In this document: piece after piece, positions 16,469 through 24,824 of the stretch
How positions within the stretch are numbered: the stretch's first letter is position 1
Layout: every line of letters starts with the position of its first letter
Source of the DNA: Spirillospora albida
GTDB lineage: Bacteria > Actinomycetota > Actinomycetes > Streptosporangiales > Streptosporangiaceae
Assembly (NCBI RefSeq): GCF_000718255.1
Contig: NZ_JOFJ01000011.1
Span: 1 to 64,000 of the forward strand
Reading direction: 5' to 3'
DNA: 64,000 bases
Made by a program: the position numbers and the translations under genes
Notes under the pieces: model-generated
The model's input: the letters and a program-made list of their open reading frames with translations, nothing else
Database searches by the model: none
Told to the model about the DNA's origin: nothing

Positions 16469-17401
16469 TCACTTGGGGGCGCCGTTTCGGACGGCGTGCA
16501 GCCAGGCGGCGGCTTCGGTGAAGTCGTCGTCGTGGGTGCCCCGGCGGATCTCGGGGCGGACCTGGTCGGCGCGGGGGTAGGAGCCGACGAAGCGGACGTC
16601 GGCGCAGACGCGGCGGAGGCCCATCAGGGCCTCTCCCACGCGGGCGTCGGTGACGTGGCCCTCGAAATCCATCCAGAAGAGGTACGAGCCCAGGCCGGTG
16701 CCGGTGGGGCGGGACTGGATCAGCGTCAGGTTGATGCCGCGGACGGAGAACTCGGTGAGGATCTCCAGGAGGGCGCCGGGGTGGTCCTCGCCGATGAACG
16801 CGACGACGGTCGTCCGGTCCATGCCGGTGGGGGCGGGCGGGGTCTCGGGGCGGCGCAGGACGATGAAGCGGGTGACGGCGTCGGCGACGTCGTGGATGTC
16901 CTCGGCGAGGACGGACAGGCCGTAGCGGGCGGCGGCGAACGCGCCGGCGAGGGCGGCGTCGTAGTGGCCGTCGGCGACGTGCTGGGCGGCCTCGGCGTTG
17001 GACGTGGCGGCGCGCCATTCGGCGTGCGGGACGTGGTCGGCGAGCCAGCGCCGGCACTGCGGCTGCGCGATCGGGTGGGACGCGACCGTCTTGATGTCGT
17101 GGAGCGTGGTGCCGGGGCGGACGAGCAGCGCGAACGAGACGGGCAGGTGGATCTCGCCGACGATGTGGAGGGGTTCACCGGTGGCGAGCTCGTCGAGCGT
17201 GGTGGGGACGGAGCCCTCGACGGAGTTCTCCAGGGCGACGACGGCGGAGTCGGCGTCGCCGCGGCGCAGGGCGTCCAGGACGGACGGGACGGTCGCGTAC
17301 GGGATGTGCTCGGCGCCGGCGGCGCCGGGGATCGTGAGGAGCGCCGCCTCGGTGAACGTGCCCCGCGGACCCAGATAGGCGTATCGGTCGTGTGCGGTCA
17401 C
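16469..17401 (-). CDS. pheA: Prephenate dehydratase
   Basis: Protein of 310 residues converting prephenate to phenylpyruvate in phenylalanine synthesis. The catalytic domain has YLGPRGTFTEAAL, the VALENSVEGSVPTTLD motif and SNAEAAQHVADG (about residues 130-145). A C-terminal ACT domain for feedback by phenylalanine includes DHPGALLEILTEFSVRGINL and the ESRP-like stretch LIQSRPTGTGLGSYLFW. It lies 64 bp downstream of the DUF4446 gene on the same strand. In related genomes pheA and serS lie close together; here they are 5.5 kb apart. Confidence 0.95.
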   Translation of the reverse strand: MTAHDRYAYLGPRGTFTEAALLTIPGAAGAEHIPYATVPSVLDALRRGDADSAVVALENSVEGSVPTTLDELATGEPLHIVGEIHLPVSFALLVRPGTTLHDIKTVASHPIAQPQCRRWLADHVPHAEWRAATSNAEAAQHVADGHYDAALAGAFAAARYGLSVLAEDIHDVADAVTRFIVLRRPETPPAPTGMDRTTVVAFIGEDHPGALLEILTEFSVRGINLTLIQSRPTGTGLGSYLFWMDFEGHVTDARVGEALMGLRRVCADVRFVGSYPRADQVRPEIRRGTHDDDFTEAAAWLHAVRNGAPK

Positions 17402-17465
17402 GCGGTCCCCCGGGCTCGTCCTGCGGTGAGACCGACGAGTCTACTGATCGTGGGGTGCGGCGCCG

Positions 17466-17912
17466 TCACTTCCGGGTGGCGCCGCCGAAGTCGGCGAGGG
17501 GGTCGGCCATGCTGACGGCGGGGCCCTTGCCGAGGCGGGCGGCGCGCAGAGCCTGGTTCTCCTCGGGGGACAGGCCGTCGACGGGATGGCCGTCGACGAT
17601 GACCTTCGCGTAGGTGCGGGTCTCGGTGCGCCCGTTGATGGAGCTGATGACGACGCCGTCGCCGACCGAGTTGAGGAGGGCGAGGGAGAAGGACCGGTGC
17701 CCGGACATCTCCTTGAGGGCGTCGTAGTGGACGATCGCGACGTCGCGCATGGCGCGCTCGTCCACCGAGCCGTCGGTGACCTTCGGCTGGCGCCTCAGCA
17801 TTTCGGCGCACTGCTCGAGGACCTGGTTCGCCCGGTTGTGGGCCACGACCGCGATCGACAGCCCCGCCACCCCGGCGACCAGGCCGGCAACGGCCACCGC
17901 GACGAGAATCAC
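17466..17912 (-). CDS. DUF4446 family membrane-anchored protein
   Basis: Protein of 148 residues with one N-terminal transmembrane helix (VILVAVAVAGLVAGVAGLS) followed by a soluble domain typical of DUF4446: IVHYDALKEMSGHRSFSLALL and GVVISSINGRTETRTYAK. Function is unknown for the family, which is widespread in Gram-positive bacteria. The GTG start at 17912 overlaps the stop of the upstream GT87 gene (GTGA), so the two are translationally coupled. Confidence 0.85.
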   Translation of the reverse strand: MILVAVAVAGLVAGVAGLSIAVVAHNRANQVLEQCAEMLRRQPKVTDGSVDERAMRDVAIVHYDALKEMSGHRSFSLALLNSVGDGVVISSINGRTETRTYAKVIVDGHPVDGLSPEENQALRAARLGKGPAVSMADPLADFGGATRK

Positions 17913-19234
17913 GGGGCGAGCGTACCCACCTCGGCGTCCGGTTGCGAAGGAACCCCCGTCCGAGATGTCCGGTCGACGAGCCAGGTGCCGAGCAGGACGA
18001 TCATCGCGATGGCGGCGAAGCCGAACAGATCCTGGACGATCCGGCCGAAGAAAGCCGAGATCAGGGGGTCGTCGGGACCGATCAGTTTGGTGCCCCACCA
18101 GGGGAGGGGGAAGAGGAAGTAGAACCAGGCGCCGGCGGCCAGCAGACATCTTCGGGTGTCCCGGCCGTCTCCGGCCAGAGCGCCGATGACCGGGATCATC
18201 CAGACGAGATGGTGGATCCAGCCCACCGGTGACAGCAGGACGGACAGCAGCCCGGTGATCGCGACCCCCGCGAGCAGCAGGGCGTTGGAGTCGGGGCCTC
18301 GCAGGTCGTCGGCGGCGAGCGTGGCGCGGCGGGCCAGTTTGAATCCGTAGTAGGCCATGGCCAGGACGAGGACGAGCCACACCAGCGACCGCACCGGGCC
18401 CTCGGGCAGGATCCGCGCGACGATCCCGTTGACGGCCTGGTTGGTGGTGCCGTTGACGGCGCCCGTGCGGTCGCCGCCCTCCAGCAGCGCGCCGAACCAG
18501 AAGTCGGCGGAGTCGGACGGCAGCAGCGCGAACGCGCCGAGGGTCGCGGCGGCGGCGGTGAGCACCGCGTTGCGCAGCGCCTCCCACCGCCCGGTGACGA
18601 GGAAGTAGATGAGGAAGACGCCCGGCACCAGCTTGATCGCGACAGCGAGGCCGACGAGGGCGCCGCGCGGCCAGCGGGGGGTTCGGGCGCAGCAGTCGGC
18701 GAGGCACAGCGCGAGCAGGAACAGGCCGACCTGCCCGAAGCGGACCTGGTCGCGGACGGGCACCATCCACGCGCACGCGGCGACGAGGGCGCCGGTGGTG
18801 AGGGGCGCCCAGCGTCCGGTGCGGCGGATCAGGTCGCGGAACGCGTACCGGACGCAGATGAGCAGCGCCGCGTAGATGAGCCCGGTCCAGATCCACTGGG
18901 CGGCGCGCCACGGCAGCAGCGTGAACGGGACGGCGAGGGCGGCCGCGAACGGGGGATAGGTGAACGGCAGGAACTGGGGCGGCTGCGTGAGCACCTCGTA
19001 GAGCGGGGCGCCGCGCAGGATGGCGGCGCCGCCGTCGCGGTACACCTCGAGGTCGACGAGCCGCTGGTCGGGCGGGTTGCCGAGCCAGCGGGCGACGATC
19101 GGGCTCGCCGCCGCGACCGCGATCGCGATCCCGGCGGCGAGGATCAGCAGATCCACCGGCGACCGCCGGCGTCCGGGCCGGGGCGCCGGAGCGGCCGGTG
19201 CCGTGTCGACGTCGGGCCCACGAACTCCACGCAT
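17909..19234 (-). CDS. GT87-family (DUF2029) polyprenol-phosphate mannosyltransferase-like membrane protein
   Basis: Integral membrane protein of 441 residues with about ten predicted helices. A GT-C fold signature appears early: DLEVYRDGGAAILRGAPLYE with the acidic pair in the first extracellular loop, then PFTYPPFAAALAVPF. Family members move mannose from polyprenyl-phosphate-mannose onto lipomannan-type glycans. The ATG at 19234 has GATGAGG upstream. The stop overlaps the DUF4446 start. Three other envelope glycan genes follow within 5 kb. Confidence 0.82.
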   Translation of the reverse strand: MRGVRGPDVDTAPAAPAPRPGRRRSPVDLLILAAGIAIAVAAASPIVARWLGNPPDQRLVDLEVYRDGGAAILRGAPLYEVLTQPPQFLPFTYPPFAAALAVPFTLLPWRAAQWIWTGLIYAALLICVRYAFRDLIRRTGRWAPLTTGALVAACAWMVPVRDQVRFGQVGLFLLALCLADCCARTPRWPRGALVGLAVAIKLVPGVFLIYFLVTGRWEALRNAVLTAAAATLGAFALLPSDSADFWFGALLEGGDRTGAVNGTTNQAVNGIVARILPEGPVRSLVWLVLVLAMAYYGFKLARRATLAADDLRGPDSNALLLAGVAITGLLSVLLSPVGWIHHLVWMIPVIGALAGDGRDTRRCLLAAGAWFYFLFPLPWWGTKLIGPDDPLISAFFGRIVQDLFGFAAIAMIVLLGTWLVDRTSRTGVPSQPDAEVGTLAP

Positions 19235-19319
19235 GACCTCATCTTGGCCTAACCGGATCACCGGCCGTCCCGTCCGTATCCCGCCGGGTGGGTCGGCCCG
19301 CTCTTGTAGCCTGAACGCC

Positions 19320-21548
19320 ATGACGCTCCGGGGGACGAAGATCGCCATGTTCCTCGCCGCCGTCGCCGCCCTCCTGACCGCGGTCGTCGCCGCGCCCGCC
19401 GCGGCGGAGCCGAAGGGCCGGGTCGTCGTCATCGGCGTCCCGGGCCTGACGTGGAGCGATGTCGATCAGGCCGCCACTCCCGCGCTGTGGGCGCTGACGG
19501 CGAAGGGCGCGGGCGCGAACCTCAGCGTCCGGACGACCCGCGCCGGCACGTGCCCCACGGACGGCTGGCTGACGCTGTCGGCGGGGCAGCGGGCCCGGCT
19601 CGCGCACGGCGAGTGCGCGCTGCCGTCCGCGCCGGTCCTGCCCGGCGGGCCCTCCCCCGCGGGTGCCGTCCCGGCCGGTGGGGCGGCCGCCGCGGGCTGG
19701 CCCGCGATCAAGACCGACAACGCGGCGACGTCGTACCACGCCCGGGTCGGGCTGCTCGGCGACGCGGTGCGCGCGGCGGGCGGCTGCACGACGGCGGTCG
19801 GGCCGGGCGCGGTGTTCGGCGCCGCCGACGGCTCCGGACGGGTCGACCGCTACATCGCCTCCCCCGACAAGGCGTCCGCGGACGACTGGAGGCGGTGCGC
19901 GCTCACCGCCGTCGACGTCGACGACGTGTTCCGCGCCTACATGACCGCCGGCGTCGACGCGCGCGGTGACCAGGTCCCGGTCGGCGCGAGGGAGCGCGCC
20001 GCGGCGGTCGCGGCGGCCGACCGCCGGATCGCGCAGGTCGTCGCGGGTGTCCCGGCCGGGACGACGGTCCTCGTCGCGGGGCTGTCCGACACGGGCGTCA
20101 ACCCGCATCTGCGGCTCGCCGTCGCGCTGGGCGGCGGCTACGGGACGGGCCTGCTGCGGTCGAGCGCGACCCGCCACGACGGCCTGGTCACGCTGACCGA
20201 CGCGACGGCGACGGTGCTGGAGGTCCTCGGCCTGCCGCAGCCGAAGGAGGCGGTCGGGTCGGCGTGGACGCGGGTTCCGTCGGACGCGGGCGCCGCCGAC
20301 CGCGTCGAGCGGCTCGCCGACGGCGACGTCGCCGCGCAGGCGATGCGGCGGGTGCAGACGTCGTTCTACTGGGTGCTGTTCGCGACGCAGCTCGTCCTGT
20401 ACGGGGTCGCGATGCTCGCGCTGCGGCGCCTCGGCCGCGACCCGGGGGCGCGCGCTCGGATCCTCGGCGGCACGCGGGTGATCGCGCTGATCGGCGGGGC
20501 GGTGCCGTGCGGTTCGTTCCTCGCGGGGCTGGTGCCGTGGTGGCGGGCGCCCACCCCGACGATCATGCTGGTCTGTCTGGTGCTCGGCTGGGCGGGGCTG
20601 CTGACGGGGGTGGCGCTGTCGGGGCCGTGGCGCCGGTCGGCGTTCGCTCCCGGCCTCGTGATCACCGGTGCGACGGCGCTCGTCCTCGCCGTGGACGTGA
20701 TGACGGGCTCGACGCTCCAGCTGAACTCGCTGATGGGCTACACGGCGCTCGTCGCGGGCCGGTTCTACGGGTTCGGCAACCAGGCGTTCGCGCTGTTCGC
20801 GGTCGCGGCGGTGCTGACGGCGGCGTGGCTGGCGGAGTTCCCGCTGCGGGCGGACGGCCCGCGCGGCGCCCCGTCCCGGCGGGCGGCCCTCACGGCGGTG
20901 GGGATCGTCGCGGTGATCGGCGTGGCCGCCGTCGCGGTGGACGGCCTGCCCGCGTGGGGCAGCGACTTCGGCGGCGTCCTCGCGATGGTGCCGGCGTTCG
21001 CGGTCCTCGGCCTGCTGCTCACCGGACGCCGCGTCTCGCCGCTCAAGCTGGGCCTGTTCTGCCTGGCCGGAGCGGCGATCGTGCTGCTGATCTCGTATCT
21101 GAACGCGCGGTCGGCGAACCCGACGCACCTCGGCCGCTTCTGGCAGGACCTCGTCGCCGGGGACGCCTGGGACGTCGTCGCCCGCAAGTTCGACGCGATG
21201 CTGAACAGCCTCGGCTACTGGCCGTTCACGCTGCCGCTCGCCGCCGCGATCGGGTTCCTGTTCTTCATGCTGGCGCGCCCGACGCGGTACCGGGCGTCGC
21301 TGCTGGACCGCGCCTACGCGCACAGCCGGACGATGCGTCCGGCGCTCATCGGGGCGCTGGCCGTGGGCGTCATCGGCACGCTGGTGAACGACTCCGGGCT
21401 CGTCATCATGTCGGTGGCGTTCAGCCTCGCGATCCCGCTGATGCTCGCGGCCGGGGTGCGGTCGCTGGAGCTCGACCTGGCCGCAGGCACTGAACCGTCA
21501 GCGCCGCCAGCAGCGCGGTCAGCGTCCACGGGATCACCGTCGGCCTGA
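19320..21548 (+). CDS. Alkaline-phosphatase-like multispan membrane protein
   Basis: Protein of 742 residues. A signal sequence (MFLAAVAALLTAVVAAPAAA) leads into an extracytoplasmic domain of ~330 residues with GRVVVIGVPGLTWSDVD, the layout of alkaline-phosphatase-superfamily cores. About ten membrane helices follow from ~residue 345. Conserved actinobacterial proteins of this type sit near mannosyltransferase genes; the enzymatic role is unproven. The ATG at 19320 was chosen for the signal peptide. The last 128 bp overlap, antisense, the 3' end of the convergent mannosyltransferase gene. Confidence 0.75.
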   Translation: MTLRGTKIAMFLAAVAALLTAVVAAPAAAEPKGRVVVIGVPGLTWSDVDQAATPALWALTAKGAGANLSVRTTRAGTCPTDGWLTLSAGQRARLAHGECALPSAPVLPGGPSPAGAVPAGGAAAAGWPAIKTDNAATSYHARVGLLGDAVRAAGGCTTAVGPGAVFGAADGSGRVDRYIASPDKASADDWRRCALTAVDVDDVFRAYMTAGVDARGDQVPVGARERAAAVAAADRRIAQVVAGVPAGTTVLVAGLSDTGVNPHLRLAVALGGGYGTGLLRSSATRHDGLVTLTDATATVLEVLGLPQPKEAVGSAWTRVPSDAGAADRVERLADGDVAAQAMRRVQTSFYWVLFATQLVLYGVAMLALRRLGRDPGARARILGGTRVIALIGGAVPCGSFLAGLVPWWRAPTPTIMLVCLVLGWAGLLTGVALSGPWRRSAFAPGLVITGATALVLAVDVMTGSTLQLNSLMGYTALVAGRFYGFGNQAFALFAVAAVLTAAWLAEFPLRADGPRGAPSRRAALTAVGIVAVIGVAAVAVDGLPAWGSDFGGVLAMVPAFAVLGLLLTGRRVSPLKLGLFCLAGAAIVLLISYLNARSANPTHLGRFWQDLVAGDAWDVVARKFDAMLNSLGYWPFTLPLAAAIGFLFFMLARPTRYRASLLDRAYAHSRTMRPALIGALAVGVIGTLVNDSGLVIMSVAFSLAIPLMLAAGVRSLELDLAAGTEPSAPPAARSASTGSPSA

Positions 21549-22971
21549 CGACCGTGAACAGCCAGGACAGCTCGTCCGGCATGCCGATGCGGCGGGGCGC
21601 GCGGGCCGGCAGGTAGGCGAGGCTGAGCGCGGTCGTGTGGACGAGCAGCACCCAGTCGACGCGGGTCGCGGCGAGGAGCGCGAGCAGCGCCCAGCCGAAC
21701 GCGTCGTACCAGGGCAGTTCGTAGGGCGCGGCGAGCAGCCAGGCGAGGACGAGCGCGGCGGCCGTCCGCCGGTCGCCGTCCTCGTCCGCCGGCAGGACGC
21801 GGACCAGCAGCACGACCAGCCCGAGCATCAGCAGCAGGGAGCCCGCCTTGATGGCGTCGCGGTGGTCGCCGCGGCCGAGGGCGATGTCGACCAGGTGCCA
21901 GGGGGTGGCGAGCGACACCATGCTGCTGGCCTGCCCGACCTGGTCGAGGACGTGCGGGCCGGCGAGCAGGTGCGCCACCGCGGCGACGATCCCCGCACCG
22001 CCGGTCAGCGCGACCAGCCGCCGCCATCGCCGTTCGCGCAGCAGGGACCAGGCGGGTCCGCCGCCCGCGAGCGCCGCCGGCATCTTGATCGCCGCCGCGG
22101 CCCCGATCAGCACTCCCGCGAGGAGCACGCCCGAGGATCGGAATGCCCCGCGCCACCGGGACGCGCCGCGCCATCGGAACACCGTCAGGGCCGCGACCAT
22201 CGGTGCGATCGCGAGGACGTCGTTGTGCCCACCGGACATCAGGTGGAACAGCATCAGCGGGTTGCACGTCCACAGCAGCGCGGCACGCAGCCGCCGCTCC
22301 GCGGAGGGCGCCGCCCGGTGCAGCAGCAGCGCGGTCGCCGCGAACGCCAGCGCGTTGACGGCCGACAGGGCGAACACCGTCAGCCGGACGGACCCGCCGC
22401 CGATCCACGCGGCGAACGCCTGCTGCGCCGTGGTGATCGGCCCGTACACCGACGGGGTCGTCCGCCACTCCTCCGGCGCGCCGGCCACCGGGTCGCCGGG
22501 CAGGTCGTCGGCCCGTGTCGCGTACGGGTCGTGGCCCGTCGCGGCCATCCGCCCGTACGAGGCGTAGTTCAGATGGTCGCTCGACCCGACCGGCGGCATG
22601 AACATGAACGCGGCGGCGGCCAGCAGCCCCGCCGCGACCAGCGGAAACGCCCGGACGCGCCAGCCCCGCCGGAGCGCGTGCAGGCAGGCCCCGAGCCCGG
22701 CCGCGCCGGTCGCGACGCCGGCCGCGACGAGCCCGACGACCAGGAACGGGGACGGGTCGGCCGCCAGCGCGTACGGGGGCTCGCCCGGCGACCCCGCGAG
22801 GACCGGCTGGAACACGGACGGGCCGAGCAGCGCCGTGCCGAGGAAGCACGCGAGGCCGGTCCCGATGCCGCAGAGCCCGGCCGTCCCCCACCGGCGCGCC
22901 GCGCGCGCGCCTTCCGCTCCGGGGGGAGGTTCGTGGCCCTGACCGGGGGAGCCGGGGCCGGGACGGCTCAT
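21421..22971 (-). CDS. Alpha-1,6-mannosyltransferase, MptA/MptB-like
   Basis: Integral membrane GT-C glycosyltransferase of 516 residues with 10-12 predicted helices. It matches the polyprenol-phosphomannose-dependent alpha-1,6-mannosyltransferases: an early loop SSDHLNYASYGRMAATGHDPY with the acidic catalytic region, then TPSVYGPITTAQQAFA, and later LMSGGHNDVLAI. It probably elongates a lipomannan or lipoarabinomannan-like core on the outer face of the membrane. The start overlaps the stop of the upstream GT2 gene (ATGA). The 3' end runs 128 bp into the convergent gene. Confidence 0.85.
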   Translation of the reverse strand: MSRPGPGSPGQGHEPPPGAEGARAARRWGTAGLCGIGTGLACFLGTALLGPSVFQPVLAGSPGEPPYALAADPSPFLVVGLVAAGVATGAAGLGACLHALRRGWRVRAFPLVAAGLLAAAAFMFMPPVGSSDHLNYASYGRMAATGHDPYATRADDLPGDPVAGAPEEWRTTPSVYGPITTAQQAFAAWIGGGSVRLTVFALSAVNALAFAATALLLHRAAPSAERRLRAALLWTCNPLMLFHLMSGGHNDVLAIAPMVAALTVFRWRGASRWRGAFRSSGVLLAGVLIGAAAAIKMPAALAGGGPAWSLLRERRWRRLVALTGGAGIVAAVAHLLAGPHVLDQVGQASSMVSLATPWHLVDIALGRGDHRDAIKAGSLLLMLGLVVLLVRVLPADEDGDRRTAAALVLAWLLAAPYELPWYDAFGWALLALLAATRVDWVLLVHTTALSLAYLPARAPRRIGMPDELSWLFTVVRPTVIPWTLTALLAALTVQCLRPGRAPATAPRPRASAGSRG

Positions 22972-23678
22972 GCGCGGCGGCCGCGCAGCCGGTCGGCGAT
23001 GACGGGCTCGCGGGCGGCGAGCGCGCGCGCCACGTCCCGGAACTGCCGGGCGCGGTGGACCTGCGCGTGCCAGTCGGTGCCGGTGGCGCGGTGCGCGAGC
23101 GGCACCTCGACCTCCCGGACCCGGAACCCCTGCCGCAGCAGGTCGATGGTCAGCGCGGTCTCGACCCCGAACCCGGGGGCGAGGGGGAGCGCCGCGTCGA
23201 ACGCGGCGCGCGTGAGGCAGCGCTGCCCGTTGAGGGGCTGCGTCGCGTCCCAGCCGGTCGCGCGGCGGATGCCCTCCCTGGACAGCCGGACGACGAATCC
23301 GTGCCCGCCGAGCTTCACCGTCGCCGAGAACACCGCGATGGTCATGTCGGCCTCGCCGGCCCGCACCGGCTCGACCAGCGGGGCCGCGGCGGCGGCGGTG
23401 TCGGCGAGGTCGGCGTCGAGGAACAGCAGGTGGCGGCCGGGGTCCAGCAGCCGGACGGCCTCCGCGCCGGTCTCCATGGCGGCGCCCTTGCCGCGGTTGC
23501 GGCTGTGCCGCACGACGCGCGCGCCCGCCTCCCGCGCGACCTGCCCGGTGCGGTCGGACGACCCGTCGTCGACGACCACGACAAGGTCGGCGCCCGGCAG
23601 CTTCCGCGCGGCCGTGACGGTCGCCGCGATGCGGTCGGCCTCGTCCTTGGCCGGGATGATCACCGCTACATCCTGCAT
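22968..23678 (-). CDS. Glycosyltransferase family 2, polyprenyl-phosphate sugar synthase-like
   Basis: Cytoplasmic GT-A enzyme of 236 residues: VAVIIPAKDEADRIAATV at the N-terminus, VVVVDDGSSDRTGQVA and LFLDADLAD supplying the DXD motif. There is no membrane segment. It may make polyprenyl-phosphate-linked sugar donor for the downstream mannosyltransferase, to which it is translationally coupled (4-bp overlap). A glucosyl-3-phosphoglycerate-synthase-like role is an alternative. It starts at an ATG at 23678. Confidence 0.82.
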   Translation of the reverse strand: MQDVAVIIPAKDEADRIAATVTAARKLPGADLVVVVDDGSSDRTGQVAREAGARVVRHSRNRGKGAAMETGAEAVRLLDPGRHLLFLDADLADTAAAAAPLVEPVRAGEADMTIAVFSATVKLGGHGFVVRLSREGIRRATGWDATQPLNGQRCLTRAAFDAALPLAPGFGVETALTIDLLRQGFRVREVEVPLAHRATGTDWHAQVHRARQFRDVARALAAREPVIADRLRGRRA

Positions 23679-23725
23679 AGCCGTGATCGTAGTGGGGCGC
23701 GGTCCGCGCGGGGGCGAACATGAGC

Positions 23726-23755
23726 GCGGGCCCGCGGGATGTCCCGCGGGCCCGC
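23726..23755 (-). terminator. Perfect palindromic terminator after the STAS gene
   Basis: GCGGGCCCGCGGGA (23726-23739) pairs with TCCCGCGGGCCCGC (23742-23755), a 14-bp stem with a minimal loop, just after the STAS gene and before the GT2 gene. Confidence 0.7.
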
Positions 23756-23771
23756 CTGTCGACTGTTCGGA

Positions 23772-24107
23772 CTAGATGGCGTCCAGGGCGGGCGCGGCCT
23801 CGCACACGGTGAACACGGTGTCGAGCCCGGTGACCTGCAGGATCCGCTTCACGGCCGGCCGCGGCGCGGCGAGTTCGAGCGATCCGCCCCGCTCCTTGAG
23901 CCGCTTGAGGGCGGCCAGCAGGACGTTCATGCCGGTCGAGTCGCAGAACTCGACGCCGCTGAGGTCGACCACGATGCGGTCGATCTGCTCGCGCAGCAGG
24001 CCGGCGAGGGCCGCCTGCAGCCGCGGCGCGGTGTACAGGTCGAGCTCGCCCGTCGCCGTGACGACGGCGTTACCATCTTGAGACGCGGTCGAGACGTTTA
24101 GCTCCAC
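23772..24107 (-). CDS. STAS-domain anti-sigma factor antagonist
   Basis: Single STAS domain of 111 residues, the usual size for SpoIIAA/RsbV-type proteins. The phosphorylation site is in VEFCDSTGMNVLLAA, with Ser near residue 58. Such proteins bind HATPase anti-sigma kinases when unphosphorylated and so release a sigma factor. No partner is adjacent; HATPase proteins occur at 45.9 and 62.8 kb in this window. Monocistronic, with its own terminator. Confidence 0.9.
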   Translation of the reverse strand: MELNVSTASQDGNAVVTATGELDLYTAPRLQAALAGLLREQIDRIVVDLSGVEFCDSTGMNVLLAALKRLKERGGSLELAAPRPAVKRILQVTGLDTVFTVCEAAPALDAI

Positions 24108-24340
24108 GACGGAACACTATCCCGGGAACGGCCGATGGGCCAGAAGTTCACCGAGACCCGTGTGGCGCGATCGTGCGACACATGTACGTGTCGGGAACGC
24201 CACACGCCGTGAGCACCCCATGGGGGCGTCCATTCCCCTCGTTCCCCCGCGCGCGGGGGCGAAGTGCGGAAAGCTGGGCGGGTGCGACGGGCGGACGCAC
24301 GGCCGCCGGTCGAACGTCTGTGCATGGGGGTGCGCAAGAG

Positions 24341-24709
24341 GTGAACGACCGAACGCCCGACCCGAGGGAGGCGCGGCTGCGCGAGCGCCTGGAGAGCATC
24401 CGCTCGCGCTCCGCGAAGTCCACGTCCTGGGGGTCGTCCACGCGCTACCTGTCCCGTCTCGTGAACCGCGACGGGCTCGTCCCGGTCAAGGCGAACCTCA
24501 CCCGGGAGGACCTCGCGTTCCTGTCGGAGGCGCGCGACGAGGTCATCGTGTTCGCCGAGCTCGGCGTCCGGCTGGTCGATCTGCACCGGCCGCAGGAGGC
24601 GGGCGGCATCACGAGCGATCCAGGCAGCCCGATCCTCCGCTGCCGCGCCTGCATGTCCCGCTGGCCGTGCCCGACGTTCCGTCTCGTCTTCGAGGCCCTG
24701 GAAGCCTGA
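24341..24709 (+). CDS. Hypothetical protein, 122 aa, with C-terminal cysteines
   Basis: Soluble charged protein without a family I recognise. The N-terminus (VNDRTPDPREARLRERLESI) looks helical. The C-terminus carries three cysteines in RCRACMSRWPCP, which might bind a metal or form disulfides. The GTG at 24341 is the most likely start; the longer frame upstream reads through low-complexity DNA. It is divergent from the STAS gene across 233 bp. Confidence 0.55.
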   Translation: MNDRTPDPREARLRERLESIRSRSAKSTSWGSSTRYLSRLVNRDGLVPVKANLTREDLAFLSEARDEVIVFAELGVRLVDLHRPQEAGGITSDPGSPILRCRACMSRWPCPTFRLVFEALEA

Positions 24710-24753
24710 ACGCTTCCGAAGACGCCGGGAGCCGGAGACGCCGCGAACGCCGA

Positions 24754-24789
24754 CGGGCGCGGCATCCCCCGATCGAGGTGCCGCGCCCG
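24754..24789. terminator. Hairpin between convergent genes
   Basis: CGGGCGCGGCA (24754-24764) and TGCCGCGCCCG (24779-24789) form a perfect 11-bp stem between the 122-aa gene and the convergent FG-GAP gene. Confidence 0.7.
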
Positions 24790-24824
24790 CCGAAGCAGAT
24801 CGCCCTGGCCGGTCGTGGAGCGGG

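Noticed and set aside
24244..24259. Palindrome CCCCCGCGCGCGGGGG as a regulatory site
   Set aside because: Low-complexity GC palindromes like this are common in such DNA, and no promoter elements are visible around it.
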